Source of the DNA: Diphasiastrum complanatum
Lineage: Eukaryota; Streptophyta; Lycopodiopsida; Lycopodiales; Lycopodiaceae
Direction: 5' to 3'
Length of the DNA: 64,000 nt
Assembly (NCBI GenBank): GCA_029204225.1
Contig: CM055095.1
Coordinates: forward strand, 66,737,940-66,801,939
The notes below the pieces were generated by a model that was given only the letters and a program-made list of their open reading frames with translations, had not been told where the DNA came from and did not search any database. Below are positions 35,304-48,700 of this stretch, in pieces. A program made the translations under genes and the position numbers. Numbering within the stretch: the stretch's first letter is position 1; every line of letters begins with the position of its first letter.

Positions 35304-36440
35304 TTAAAAGGTACATGTCAAGTGTGTGGTATTAGTGGGAGCGCATAAAACGTCTCCAAAAATAGTAAAGAAAGTACATGTAGATAAATTACTAGGTAAA
35401 CCAAGCTGAACTAAACTATGCACTGAAATGTGCAATGTAAGGTACAAAAAACATGTGTGATGTGGTTGATAGTCTAAAAATATATCATATATCATAGTGT
35501 CATCGCATTTGAGACAAAAGGCATGGAGACAGTCTAACCGTCTCCGTAGACCCTCTCTAGTCGAGGAGACTAGAACCACATCATCAATCAATATATCACC
35601 TAATCTGCATCCTATACTGCCACACTGCTTGATGACTTGCTCTAGCTCATCTATATACAGTCCAAAAAGTGTAGGTGAAAGAGAGCACCCCTGCTTCACC
35701 CCAATGGTGCTCAAGATCTGCTTTGAAATGCTGCGATCAGATCGGAAACATACCCAAACTCTCTCATAAAGTGCCATGACTGCTAGGATAGTATTTGTAG
35801 AGAATCCAAATCACGTAATCTCCAGATGAGTAAGGCGCGTGGGCCTGACCCATAGCATACAATCTCCTAGATTCTGCCTAAATACTCACTGCTGACTGAA
35901 GAATGTTGCCATACAACTTTGCTATAACATACCCAATCATAATAGTGCGATAATTACTAGGATTCATGGGGTTACCATTTTTATGGACAGAATGAATGAT
36001 ATTGGGGGACCAAGAAGAAGGGAAGCCTGAGACAACAACGTGATTTAGAAGGATGGCCAAAATAGGTGATAGCGGGTCAGTAGCATGGATTAGTAGTTCG
36101 GATTGAAGGTCATCGAGATCTCTAGCTTTATGGGTCTTCATTCCGAGGTGAAGAAGGTGAACTCAGAGGGACGAGGGGAGAGAGAAACTTGGTAGGTATG
36201 GTATAAAGTATGGTGGCGTAATCAATCCAAAGACGCAGGTCATCTAAAAAAGGGGAATGGAGCGTGGGGGATGAACTCATGCCAAAAGGCGCTTGTGGAA
36301 GAACTGTAAAGGAGGTCGACAAGACGGTTTCCCTAGGAAATTTTGTATTCACGCTTTTTACAACGAAGCATACGATGAAGAGAATGGCTGGTAGAACGGA
36401 GGAGGTGTGGGGCATGTATACATGTGCGTGTTACAAGAGA
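35304..36440 (-). pseudogene. LINE reverse transcriptase domain
   Basis: - strand: THLLRSTSHSLHRMLRCKKR-like start, PFLDDLRLWIDYATILYTIP, KTHKARDLDDLQSELLIHAT, SGFPSSWSPNIIHSVHKNGN, NYRTIMIGYVIAKLYGNILQ, an internal loss, MALYERVWVCFRSDRSISK, TIGVKQGCSLSPTLFGLYID, GDILIDDVVLVSSTREGLRR. The catalytic box is LIDD instead of YADD. It loses similarity after about 35,480; the thumb and Cys/His region are deleted. Confidence 0.82.
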
Positions 36441-36454
36441 GTGTTGAGAGTAGA

Positions 36455-36915
36455 CTCTAGAATTTTTTTTCCTATTTGGAATCAGTTGAATCAAAATTGG
36501 TTGAATCGGCCTATTCGACCTTTTCAAATCGGTCCTAGGATGGGTGAATTGGTTTTAGGGTTTTAGAACTCAAATTTTTTTTTGTAGATTGGTCTAGAAT
36601 TTAGAAAAGCCAAAAACATAGTTGCATCATGCTTTGATTATAAATTATAATAGATATCATGATTGAATTATAAGCATTAAAGATTCCAAATTCCATATTT
36701 TAACGATTAATTTACTCGGTATGTGTTACTTGACACTTGTATTATGTATACTTTTAGGGTTTGAACTAACGAAGAACAATAGAATAAAAGAGAAAAATTG
36801 GACCTCTCTGTAATTGGGTCTTGTGAGGAAATTTTTTTTTCCAGGGAAATCCGATTCGGAGATTCGAATCGGCCGAATCGGAATCGCGATTCGATCAACT
36901 TCAAATCGCATCTGT
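36455..36915. other. insert inside the LINE with AATCG palindromes
   Basis: Non-coding insert replacing about 55 codons of LINE. One side has GTTGAATCGGCC and the other GAATCGGCCGAATCGGAATC, CGCGATTCGATCAACTT. The palindromic AATCGCGATT words recall the hAT-like elements at 50,599, but no clean terminal repeat or target duplication was found. Confidence 0.5.
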
Positions 36916-37822
36916 GTGGGAAATTATGAAGTAACGAGGCTAGAGACTCTTGGTAGAGCGGTCTACATAGATGGTCAAAGGAATGTGTGGGTGCACGGTG
37001 AACTGTGGGATGGGAAGGCAACTGTGATGTCAGGATAGTGCCAAGACTAAAGGATAGAAAGGAGTGATCGGAGAGAGTAGTGTGAGTGATATAAAAATCA
37101 GATATATGTGGAATGGAGGATTGTGACCCCATGAGGTAATCAACAACACTGTGACCTCCACTATGAGGATGACTTGTATACCTGCCAGAATCAGGCTAGC
37201 AAGCTAGGCCATTGTAAATGGCTAGCTCATGAGCTTCTCCTAGCTGCAACAAGTACTCCCCATACGTGGAGTAGGTCCCAAACTATCGTCAGATGTCTTG
37301 GTAACTCCTAAGTCGTCTCCATCAAGTGCCCGTAAGCGAAGATGATCAGCAACATCATGGAAATCCGACTGTCGAGGCTGTCCTCGCATTAAAATCACCA
37401 ATGAGAAAGATTTGTCCACGCTTTGCATATCTGACAACATCCATAGAAAGATCCAAAAAGGTGAACTAGTACTATCAGCAAAGGAAGAGGACTTTGGAGG
37501 AAAGTAACAAGCTGCAATGAATATGTCTCTGTCCAAGCTGATGCCGTGTCTATCAATAAGGAGCCAAGTATAACGTGCATGCCCGTCATGTCTGACAAAC
37601 TCAATGATAGGACGCAGGGTAGGCAACTCCACGTGAGCCTCTCTTGGACATGGATCCAGTCTCTGGCCTATATACTAAATCCCATCTATATCTTTGAAAG
37701 GTAGTTAGACCTCTCTCTTGGCTCTCATGAGTATCCATATAAAACAACAAGTCTCTACCCGCAATGAAACCTGTCAAATCTCCAGTTGCCAACAATGAAT
37801 GGATGCCATTACAATTCCACAC
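36915..37822 (-). pseudogene. LINE endonuclease domain
   Basis: - strand: MWNCNGIHSLLATGDLTGFI, DLLFYMDTHESQERGLTTFQ (active-site region, E changed to D), RPIIEFVRHDGHARYTWLLI, IAACYFPPKSSSFAD (family ...YFPP), FHDVADHLRLRALDGDDLG, then GSQSSIPHISDFYITHTTLS, DHSFLSFSLG (final DH). Frameshifts at about 37,620 and 37,140; stop codons between. Confidence 0.8.
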
Positions 37823-37892
37823 CCCAACTCGTAGGTGGTGTGGGTGGGGCCTCGGGATGGCCCCATGTCCAGGGACCCCAACTCCCTATTCT

Positions 37893-38525
37893 CTAAGTTG
37901 TTGGATACATGATCACCATTTGCCTGTAAATCACTCGTCTACCAGACGTTTTAGCCTCCTGGAAGGCTTTATGCCTTTCTTCCACTTGGATGTAGGTAAG
38001 GTCATCATCCATGTAGATATGAGTGCCATGTAGTTTGGCTTGGCATTGTAAGGCTGCCTTACGAGTCTCCAATGAATTAAAGCGAATTAGCAAGGTGGCA
38101 TTATCTCTCGTGGTTCTCCAAGGGGAATCAAACCTTCGGTTTTATGAGCTAGTGTGGCTGTTCGTAATGCCGTGTGCTCTAATGTTGAGGGATTTATGTG
38201 CTCGAGACTTTTCTTTGAAAAGAGTAGCTGAAACAATGGATGAAAATTGAAATGGGAGCACTTGGCTTACTACCTTTCTTCAACACTGTTGCCCAAGAGA
38301 GGGTTTTGTCGTGATGCTGAGTGATCTTGGATTCTAGTTCTTGAACCTTTGTCGTAGTGTGAGATGGGGAGCCCTGCTTCTCTTGTATACCAATTATTTC
38401 GTTTTCAAGAGATTTGACTCTTTCCTCCAAAGGCCTTTCTCAGTTGTAAGCTTCTTCAATGACGAGAGAGAGTCCCTAGCTAACTTGACGTGGGATGCTT
38501 CAATTTATGTTCCCCAAATAGGCTA
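37893..38525 (-). pseudogene. LINE ORF1: coiled coil and RRM-like domain
   Basis: - strand: EASHVKLARDSLSSLKKLTT and MEERVKSLENEIIGIQEKQ, KVQELESKITQHHDKTLSW form heptad-like coiled coils (38,525-38,230). A stop-ridden section follows, then LLIRFNSLETRKAALQCQAK, THIYMDDDLTYIQVEERHKA and FQEAKTSGRRVIYR, matching the RRM-like/C-terminal part of L1 ORF1 proteins that chaperone RNA. Not intact. Confidence 0.75.
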
Positions 38526-38530
38526 GCTTG

Positions 38531-39723
38531 AAAGACGCTTGCAACCAGCCTTAAATTTAACTGTCGCAACCTTAAATAGCCTTGGCCCTCTATATTTTGG
38601 ACAACTATCTCAAACAAAAAAATTTGTGACCCAATTGGTAAGATAGTTGTCCTTGAAATGTCTCAAAGTGACACTTTTTCCATTAGGAAAAGAGAAAGTT
38701 TGCTAAATTGTTGATCCAAAATAAATTGATTAATTGAACGCCCACATGTTATGCAGGATGATGATGCCTATGGTTCTTTGACAGAATAAATCAAGTTTAA
38801 ACCCTGTTGTATTTCTCAAATACACTCTTTTCAAAGAATCTACAAAATAGTTTTTTAAATGAAATATTGGTGAATAATGCTATCTATATTCTATACGGTG
38901 AAGTAACTACAATGTGCAATGTGCAAGGATTGTTCTCTTTCTATCCCCAATATAATCACGTATTGAATCTGCACATGACATATCTAAGCCCTAAAGCATC
39001 ACACAATACAGTCAATAATTCAAATCTCTAAAACCATGAGCATCACACAATAAATCTCTAAAACCCTGTTGTCTGCAAGTGACTTGTGGTCACAAAGGTA
39101 AATGGAATCACAATTGTTCGTGCACCTCTTCAAATTTCCTTTTTCTATGGTTTATTTCACCTTAGGTAGCTATTTTGCAAGCCCCCTAATTGGAATACAA
39201 AAAAGAGATGAAATTGAATGAGTTCGTTTTCTTAAAATGTGTTAACTCGTAATTGTTCTCAAAAATTGGAAATGTTTACTTTGCTGGTGTTACAAAACAC
39301 ACTTTACCTGTTGTTGAAATATAGTTTGTGTCTAGCAATTTTTCTTGTACATCCCTTTATGTGCTGGTTGAAGTTAAATTCTTTACCTCAAATAGAAGAA
39401 AGGAGGTCTTCACCAACACTCCATTTATTGGGACAGTCACTTTAACTACCAAACAAAGATCTAAAGATTGTAAATTACGTTCAAATGATAAAAGCATTTT
39501 GGTTTGTGGTGTTTGAGTTTGTTTTCAAGAGTATTGTTTGATTGTTAGGCAATAGTGGAAATTCTTTTGAGTTTTGAGTTGAAACTAGTGTGGAGTTTTC
39601 AAATGCTACAAATGGCCTGTATTGATTGAGTTCATTTTGCAAATATTTTTTTATGTAGATGCTAGATCTCTATGACATCAAGAGCAAATTTTGATCAATT
39701 AAGTGACTTGGACTTGGTTATAG
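38531..39723. other. presumed intron of the RRM gene
   Basis: AT-rich intron-like sequence. ATGTTATGCAG|GATGATGATG at about 38,750 looks like an acceptor before an acidic reading, but no donor follows before a stop, so no exon is claimed. Confidence 0.4.
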
Positions 39724-39772
39724 GGGAAGGATGAATCTACTGAAGATAATGGAGCTGCTACACAACAAACAG
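39724..39772 (+). CDS. RRM gene exon: acidic N-terminal segment
   Basis: GKDESTEDNGAATQQT plus one base of the next codon. Acceptor GGTTATAG, donor ACAG|GTACTT. It joins the next exon to form an Asp codon and is probably part of the acidic region ahead of RRM1. This is the least constrained exon of the set. Confidence 0.7.
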
Positions 39773-42700
39773 GTACTTGAAGAATGAAACCATATGGTAG
39801 AACCTTTTCCTCTTTTCTAGTATCTTGAAAGTAAGGGTTGGGTATTGTATATCAGGGAATCGAGATGTTGAGCGATAGTGCGAGATTATTAACTTGCACA
39901 TGCGTTCATGTCCTGAATAGTGTAGAAAGGTCTAAGCTAGCATCAATGCCTATAAGATGCTGAAGGTCTTGATTTTTTATAAGAAGCCATCAACAATTTG
40001 TTAATGAGCATAATTAATAAGCTATTGGTTTCTGTACAATGAGTTTTTAAATGATAGTACTCCATGTGGACATATTTTCAAAAACCTTTTCAATATTGGA
40101 AAGAGCCATTTGCAATATTGGATTAGTGTATATAACAATCATAATTACGTGTTCATCAATATTTATGTCACCTATAATTAATTGAATCAATCTTGTCTTT
40201 CAAAAAGTGGCTAAGTATTTCGTATGCTACATGATTGGTGAATAGATAAACCTCAAAGAGTTAGAGGTTCAGAAGTTTTTGTTGGTGGACTACAGAGAAA
40301 TGTCACAGAAGAAAATATTCGTGAGGTATGTTGTTTCCAACGAAAGCACTATATATACAATAATGAACTAGTGTCTTCAATTAGATTGGTATATTGTTTT
40401 TGTGTTAATTTAGGCAATGACTAATCTTGCTCCTTATGCATATGCTAGTTGTTTTCCGATTGCGGTGAGATTGCAGAAGTGCGTATGATGCGTGATAAAA
40501 ATGGAGTATTGAAGGTATGCCATCCTTTTCTTTCGTGTGCAAGGACATGTCCTTTCAGAAGAGAGTTGTTTGTGCTTTTTTGGAATTGCAAAAATCTTTT
40601 GTGAGACTCGATGTGGGTAAAACAATATTATGTTTAACTTATAGAACCCTACTTATGGACCTCTTTTGAGCTATTTCCGTTTTCATTTTTGTGTACTTAT
40701 TCTTTTTGATTTTGATTGAGTTAGGCGTGGAATACTTCCTTGAGCAGCATGCTTTATCTGACCCACAATGTTTAAGCATCATTGTATTTTTGTCCAAAAA
40801 TATGTTGCCGCTTGTTTTAACACATAACTAATATACGGTGGGTTGCTAGTCTATATTTTATGCTATATTATTGAATTCATAGGAGCTCAATGCATATATT
40901 GTTAGAAAACTGACTATTTCATAACAAGCAACCAAGATAAGATTCCTATTGTGATGAAACAATAGCCAAACACATGAGAGAGAACACAAGTGATGGAAAC
41001 TCCAACTATGTCCCATTGCAAATGAGGTCGGGCGCACTACATACTTATAGACTTTGGTTTATGCTGAAAAGCAAAAGCAACCTAAAAGCAATTGCCTAAT
41101 TAATGTCTCTATATATGGTAAAAGCACCAACACCAATCTATAGCAAAACTTGTGCTCCAAAACAAGCACTAGAATCTCAACCTTGAGTCTAGCTAAATTC
41201 TAACTTAGCTTTACTAAATATAGGTAAGGGCCCCTAGAATTAGCAGGCAGGCATGGCCCAATAATCTTAATTAACCTAGATGACAACATTAGGGGTAATA
41301 ACTATGACACTCCCCCTTAACGTTTACATTGTCAAGAACTATGCATAGCACGAGTATGCATATGTATCCTCCATGATGCCCTCGTAATGAAGATCCTCAA
41401 TTTTGATGTAGAATCCATGATCAACTTTGATCTCAATGTCTTCATTACTCAATGTAGAACTTCCTTTGTATGTCAATGTAGAATTTCTTCATATGTCGAT
41501 CCTTTTCATATGAACCTGCTTCGTATGGCTTCCCAATGTCTTGCTTTAGTCTTCATAATCGTCAAATATTCAGCAAAAAGACCACTAAAGATTTGATGTG
41601 TGTCTACAGGTTTATTGGATGAAGAAGGATCAACAAACATTTTGGAACCGGCAAATATATTTATGGAACCAATAAAGGTAAAGAAGGGACCGTCAAAAAG
41701 TGGTGGAGGCCAAATATAAACCTAGTTTGGGTTGCATGCAAGGATGCATGTTATTGGTTGTGGTTAGTTAGGGATTTCTAAGAGAAATCTAGAGCATAGT
41801 CAAGTGGATCATACAAGGGCTATCAAGTTTGATCATACAAAGCTTACTGGAAAGTAATTGGTATCCATGCAAGGAAGCATGGACATGCACAGCTTGCTAG
41901 GATGCAATGGCTGTGTCTTGTAAAGGCAAATCACTGAGGTTTAGGAAGGAGAAGAACATTGATGCATGTTGAAGGAGGTCTCAGGAGTAAGGACCGACAT
42001 TTCGTTAGAAAGCATCTCACATCGTGACATATATTTATTTTAACACTATGTCATATACAAACTTCCTTATTGGTGTACGTTCATCTTCGAAAATAAACCT
42101 GCTTCACTTAAGAAGACTTCATATTGATGCTCTAAGGCTAATCAATTACCTGTCAATTCATAGAAATGAACCTTGGTTTTCTTGAGGCTAAACAACATGT
42201 ACTATTGATTTTCAACAACTAATCAACAACCTGAGTTTCCAAATCTTATCGGAAACAACATAATCTACCACATGACAGAACTTGAACTTGGATAGATTCA
42301 AAAACTTGAAGAAATAACTTTTCTTCAAACCAAAACAGATTTTCCTAGTAGAATTGATCTCACTTGGTACCACCACATGAACAATCAACTATGACTTGGA
42401 TGGTATCTAGGAAACCACAACAAACAATCACTTTGATTAATCATAAATCTCAAGTGATACTAGTTCAAATAGGCAAGAAAGTTTCTACCACATAACTAAA
42501 CTACTATGACTTGGATAGAAACCAAACCGATATAACATAGAATGACGGCCACACAACTTGTCAAACCTATCACTTGTAACAATAAACTTATCATTTGCCA
42601 CCATGATAAGAAACTGTGAATCAATGAAGCATCCTCTTGAATATCGATTTACCTATATAGACTCATATAGTCTATACTTCTCATGCAACTCCCTTTTAAA

Positions 42701-45700
42701 GTTTGCACCTTTGTCTATTCCAACCTCAAGAGAACCTTGTTTAGTCTTAGAACTTCTGAAGTTGACCTTCCTTTAGTATGCTTGTTGGTAGCTGCTTTTG
42801 CAGCTTCAGCAGCACCATGATCATTGATTGTCTTCCCCTACCATCTCCCTCACCGTCTTCTTGTTTCATGTAGTTTTCGTTTTCCTGTGAGTTAGGAAAG
42901 TATTATATATGTTTTATCTTTCTATTGGGGATGCTCTATTACTTGCATATTTGGTTTGGTTCATGGATGACGTTCTATTTGTATCATTGTTGAAGAGTGG
43001 TTGGAATGTAAACATGAAGTGTACATCCAAGGGGAGTAGTTCAGTTAAGTTCATCAAGTTCGTCACAGGTGGTAACTTATGAAATTACCCAGAGAATTGA
43101 AGTGCATTCAATTCAAGGAATCGACACAAGTGGAGCCAACTACTTATGAAGTACAGGTTTCTAACGTGGGTGTTGTGTATGAGATTTGATGTTGATATTT
43201 GAAGATCTATTTTCTACTTATGATTGTCATCACAGTGCTATGATAATCAAAGAGGATTACTTTTTCTTTATGGACGTTGGGGAGATCCTTACAAGTTACA
43301 TATTTGTGGTAGCTTGGAAGATGTTCAAAGAGACCAAGGGGGTCAATCTTCAAGCTGCCCTTTGCTGCCTACAGCCTTGCCCGTGAGTCTAAAAATCTTC
43401 AGCAACTGTCTTGTTATAATTTTCAGCAACGATCCAACGATCTTCAGCAGGACGTGATTCTTCCTACATGCAAACAACAGTTTCCAACAGCAATCTAATT
43501 CCTGAACCCACAGCCAGCAGCGATTTGTCCTCCAGTGATTTCCAGCAAAGATTCAATTGTAAATCTCAGCAGCGGACTCCTCTTGCATGCAACCACAACT
43601 TTCAATAGTGTTGTGATTTCCAGCAGCAAATAGGAACGATCAGTGATCTCTTCTCAGTGGTCTGAACATGTAGACAATACAAACAACATGCAATAGACAA
43701 ACTCGGACAAGCAGCCTTCCAACAAATAATTGCAGCACTTGAACCTGAAAAACTTTAGCAAGTTTCCCAGCGATCTTCCTTCATAAAAGTAGTGAGTAGA
43801 ACTGCAGTATCTCCATCAACCTTCCTATCACAATTTCAGCAATAACTTAAGCTCTTGAATTTTGATCTTCTAAAATGTAAGGCAGACTTCTTGGTCTCAC
43901 GCAGCACGGCCCTTCTCCTTGCACACCGGATCTTCTCCTCACAAAACTGCCAACAATATAGATGAAGATCAAACTTGAGAGCTGGCTAGGGACACCACCT
44001 CCTCTCTTTCTTGAAGATGGTCAAATCAACCTGCATATGATGATTGACTTCGTTCGTTGAGTACCTCCTTGTTCTTTTGAATCTTGAACCACGCTCTAAT
44101 ACCATGTTAGAAGATTGACTTGTTCATAACAAGCAACCAAGATAAGATTCCTATTGTGATGAAACAATAGCCAAACACATGAGAGAACACAAGTGATGGA
44201 AACTCCAACTATGTCCCATTGCAACATACTTATAGACTTCGGTCTATGCCGAAGCAAAAGCAGCCTAAAAGCAATTGCCTAATTAATGTCTCTATATATG
44301 GTAAAAGCACCAACCTATCTATAGCAAAACGTGTGCTCCAAAACAAGCACTAGAATCTCAATGTTGAGTCTAGCTAAATTCTAACTTAACTTTATTAAAT
44401 ATAGGTAAAGGCCCCTAGAATTAGCAGGCAGGCATGGCCCAATAATCTTAATTAACCTAGATGACAACATTAGGGGTTATAATGTAAACATTAACTCTAA
44501 CATATATATGGCATTAACATTAAATTATCATGTTGCATTCACTACAAACATTGGCATTGTATGGCTAAGAAGATTTTATGTTATCTTTTAAGCAATGAGT
44601 CATCAAAGATAGTATAGAAGTGGTGAATGTTGGTTTTGTGTTCTGCTCTTGCATTAAGTTGTTCGACATTAATATTATACTTAAGATTACTAAGCTTTTG
44701 TGTAGAAATCATTATTTTGATGTAAATGCAGTATTGTTGGTGGTTAGATAACTAGAACATGGACAAACAAAAAGAGCGAGCTGTACAGTAAATTTTGATT
44801 TAAGGTTGTTGGGTATTGTTGTAGCCAGAACATTGTTATATCAGTAGATATGTTATCCTTGTTTGGGATCTTTGTCCAAGTTTTGATCGACTAGTTTGTG
44901 CCAATGCTTTTAATTTTTAGTTGCGCATCTTGCCTACCAGCCATGCTCTCTACTTGAAAATTCAAATGCAAGCTTTTGTTATTTATTTTTTCCATGAAAT
45001 AGGGACTTCATTCAATTGGGTTTGCTCTTTAGCGCTAGCCTTCATCTTGATCGACACTAGCATTCACTTTGGAGAAGTGATAGAAACTCAATGTTATGAC
45101 CCTGGTTAATCCTAGTTAATGGGATTGAATCAAAGGTTAAGGGAGTTCAAGTAGTGGTTAGGGGATCTTGTGGACTCTAATTAGTCATTACAAGCCACTA
45201 TCAATTGTATATGTTTATTCATGGGCTTAGACTAATTACAAGAGACTTGTAGGAATCCAGAATCAAGCCTATTCATTAACACAAAGTATTCTCAAAGAGA
45301 AGAGAGAGATGGTTAGATGACCCTCTTGTAGAAACTTGTGAACAACCAATATGAACAGTAGATTGCTTAACAAAAGCGTCTCATACAAATGAATGGCTAC
45401 ATATAAGTAGTCCAAGATGGCTATCTACCTTCATGACTGTTGGCTGTCCAATAACTTGACTAATGGCTATCTAGCTACCATAAGTTACATAAAATAATTA
45501 AGTACCCCAAATAACAAGTTAGGTACTTAATTCACATGTATAGGCCCCTAGTGGACCCACGAGTCCCTACAAGTTAGTTTCATACTAACTTGGGCCTAAA
45601 ATATAAATGACCATGGTTACACAGATCTCGACCTTTTGGGTCATAGTAACCTATGGCTTCTACATCATTTACATTTATTATTCTAACACCCTCCTTAAAT

Positions 45701-48700
45701 GAAAATGACATGTAGAAATGACATGTATTCACTAAGTAAGAAAATCAGCATGTTGCTTTAAATTTAAAGCTTCACACACAGTAAACACATCTGCAATATT
45801 ATCCTCCGTGGGACAATATTCAAGCGTGATGTCGCCATTATGAAGCTTCTCCCTAACAAAGTGATAGTGGATCTCGATATGCTTTGTTCTTGCATGAAAT
45901 ATTGGATTTCGTGCAATGGCAATAGCACGTTGACTATCCGTAAATAGGAGAATAGCTGAGGGCTGGCCATGCTTCATATCGACAAGTAATTGTCTCAGCC
46001 ATATACACTCCATAGTGGCTGAAAACGTTGCTTTATATTCTGCTTCACTTGAGGATGTAGCAACGGTGGGCTGCTTCTTGCTTAACCGAGAAACTACAGA
46101 ATTTCCAATGAAAAAGCAATGACCACTAGTAGAGCGTCTAGTGTCTTGATCTCCACCCCACTCCGAGTCACAAAAACCAGCCAAACATGCATCATCACTA
46201 GAAGGATAAAACAGACCAAGTGTTTTACTTCCTTGAAGATATCGAAGGATCCTCTTCAATGCTTTCCAATGTGATGTCAACGGAGCATGCATGAATTGAC
46301 TCATGAGGGAAACACTAGATATGTCTGGTCTTGAGTTGCATAAGTAAATGAGACTTCCAACCGCTTGACAATATAGTGTAGTATCAAATGGTTCACCACC
46401 ACTTTGATTACTTAACTTCAGGCCCGTCTCAGTTGGTGTAGCAACCGGCTTGCAATCTTCCATTTTGAAACGCTTCAAAATCTACTTAATGTACCGCTGT
46501 TGGGTAATGAAGATTCCAGCCTTTCCTTGCAAAAACTCAAGACCAAGGTAGAAATGCAATTGGCCTAAATCTGATGTATCATAAACTGAAGCAAGATCAG
46601 ATTTTAAGGCTGCAATATATTGTTCATTACTACCCGTAATGATAATATCATCAACATATAGCAAAATGATGATGATAAACTCATATGTATGCATGACATA
46701 AAGCGTAGATTCACTAGGACTGTTAGAAAACCCACGATCACAAAAGTATGTGTGTATCTTTTGATACCACATCCTTGGGGCTTGTTTTAGGCCATAGAGA
46801 GCCTTCTTGAGAAGACACACTCTGTCTTCTTGACCTGCAACCAAAAAACCAGCAGGTTGCTGAAGGTAAACTTCCTCAATAAGATCACTTTATGTCAAGT
46901 TGGTGCATACACCAACCATGATGGGCAGCCAAAGCATTGACTATCCTTACGGTAGTTATTCGTGTGGTAGGTGCAAAAGTTTCTTCATAATCAATGCCCT
47001 CCTTTTGCGCATAACCTTTGGCAACAAGTCTTGCCTTGTACCTTTCAACAGTACCATCGGACTTGTACTTGATCTTATAAACCCATTTACAGCCAATTGC
47101 TTTCTTTCCACGTGGAAGATCAACAAGAACCCATGTTTGGTTCTTTATGAGTGAGTCATATTCCTCTTTCATCGCGTCCTCCCAACATTTTACTCCTCTG
47201 GCCTGCTCATAAAAAACAGGTTCTATTGCACTATCCTCAATAGATGTGAGAGCAAAATCAGAAAAATCAGCAAATTCTACTGATTTAGATAAGGCACGAG
47301 TCTTCCTTTCATAGAAGCGGTTCACTTTGCTGTCCTGCAAAGTCTGCAATAGCCATTTAGGGACTGGTTTAGGCTGTCTAACAGCCTTACTTTAATCAAC
47401 GCTTTGCTGTCCAAAGTGATCTGAACTGTCAACACTTTGCTGTCCAAAGTGCTCTGAAATTGGACTATGCTGTCCAAAGTTTTCAACAGGTCGTTCCTCT
47501 TCATAAATCTGCTCCTCTTGATGAATTATGGGCCGTTCGCTTGAAGAACCAGTGGGCTGTCCATTAGAGGATGATGGCAGTCCCTCCTATTCAACATTAG
47601 ATGGTGATACCAAATCTGGAAACACTTCAAGATAGTCATCTTGGGGGATGTCCCCTTTCATGACATAAATGGGCGCAAGATCATAGGAGTTCTTCTCATC
47701 AAAATGAACATCACGACTCACTATGATTTTGTTAGTATCCACATTAAACAATCTATAGCCTTTACTTTCACTACTATAGCCCATAAAAATGCATTTTACT
47801 CCTTTTTCATCTAGTTTGGATCTTATCTTATCGGGAACAAACGCATAAGCCGTGCAACCAAAAGTGCGAAAGTAAGTCCACCATGTTGAATTTCTTCAAC
47901 ATATTCAAACTTCCAAAATTGAGGTGCCCGTACCTCGCATGCCATAGTTTAGCCAACTCCAATGCATGTGAATTAGTAGCAACAAGACCAAAGGATGTCA
48001 AAGCTTTAGGTTCATAAATATCCAACAAAAACAAACCTCCTCGCAATGTTCCCAAAGCAACAATTAAAAGTGATCTCTTTGGGTCTTTTATAAGACATTT
48101 GTCTTCTTTAAATTCTACAATCAATCCTTGATTCATGATTGTAGAGACCGAAATGAGTTTTTTCTTAATCTTAGGAACATAAAGTACATTTCGAATGTAC
48201 TTTTCTTCTCCATTGGGAAGAATGAGTGGTATAGATCCAATGCCTTCAATTGGATAGGAGATGTTGTCAACACCTTGAACCTTGCTTCCATCTTTGATTT
48301 TCATAAGCTTTGTGAAGACGTCTCTATGGTGAGTCATATGGCGTGTAGCTCCGCTATCAATCACCCAATCAATGGAAGAAAAAACAGCAACCTGCAAAGC
48401 TGAAGTAGTGCTGTTTTTTGTTGAAAAACCAGCAAGTCAAGAAGTGGTAGAAATCTCACATTGATTAGAAATGAGATTGTTAGTGACAGAAGCAAAATCA
48501 CCATTGAAAGAATCATCCTCCTTTTGATGTTCTAATGAAATCATGGCTGTATTTGTATCAATACCTTTCTCTTTATCCTTAGTAAGCTTCTTCCTACATT
48601 CCTTTATGTGGTGCCCAAAAGCACTCTTGGAAGTCTTGCATGATCGAATGTGAGGTAGGATTGAGATCTTCACGGATAGCGCTATGACCGAATGTGCTTG

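Larger units (their letters stand above)
40900..44502 (-). mobile_element. LTR retrotransposon G with no recognisable coding domains
   Basis: LTRs 40,900-41,309 and 44,105-44,502 are clearly related. On the - strand the primer site TGGTATTAGAGC follows the 5' LTR (44,093-44,104) and a purine tract (GTTAAGGGGGAG) precedes the 3' LTR (41,310 on). TATAT flanks both sides (40,895-40,899; 44,503-44,507). The 2.8-kb interior has no gag, protease, integrase or RT that I can recognise, so it is non-autonomous (LARD-like). It sits in intron 40,515-51,671 of the RRM gene, in antisense. Confidence 0.88.

Noticed and set aside
38750..38790. Possible acidic exon after ATGTTATGCAG
   Set aside because: No donor site before an in-frame stop and no pyrimidine tract.
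43186..43457. Short frames inside element G
   Set aside because: No gag or pol words, overlapping frames, and they lie antisense to the element's direction.
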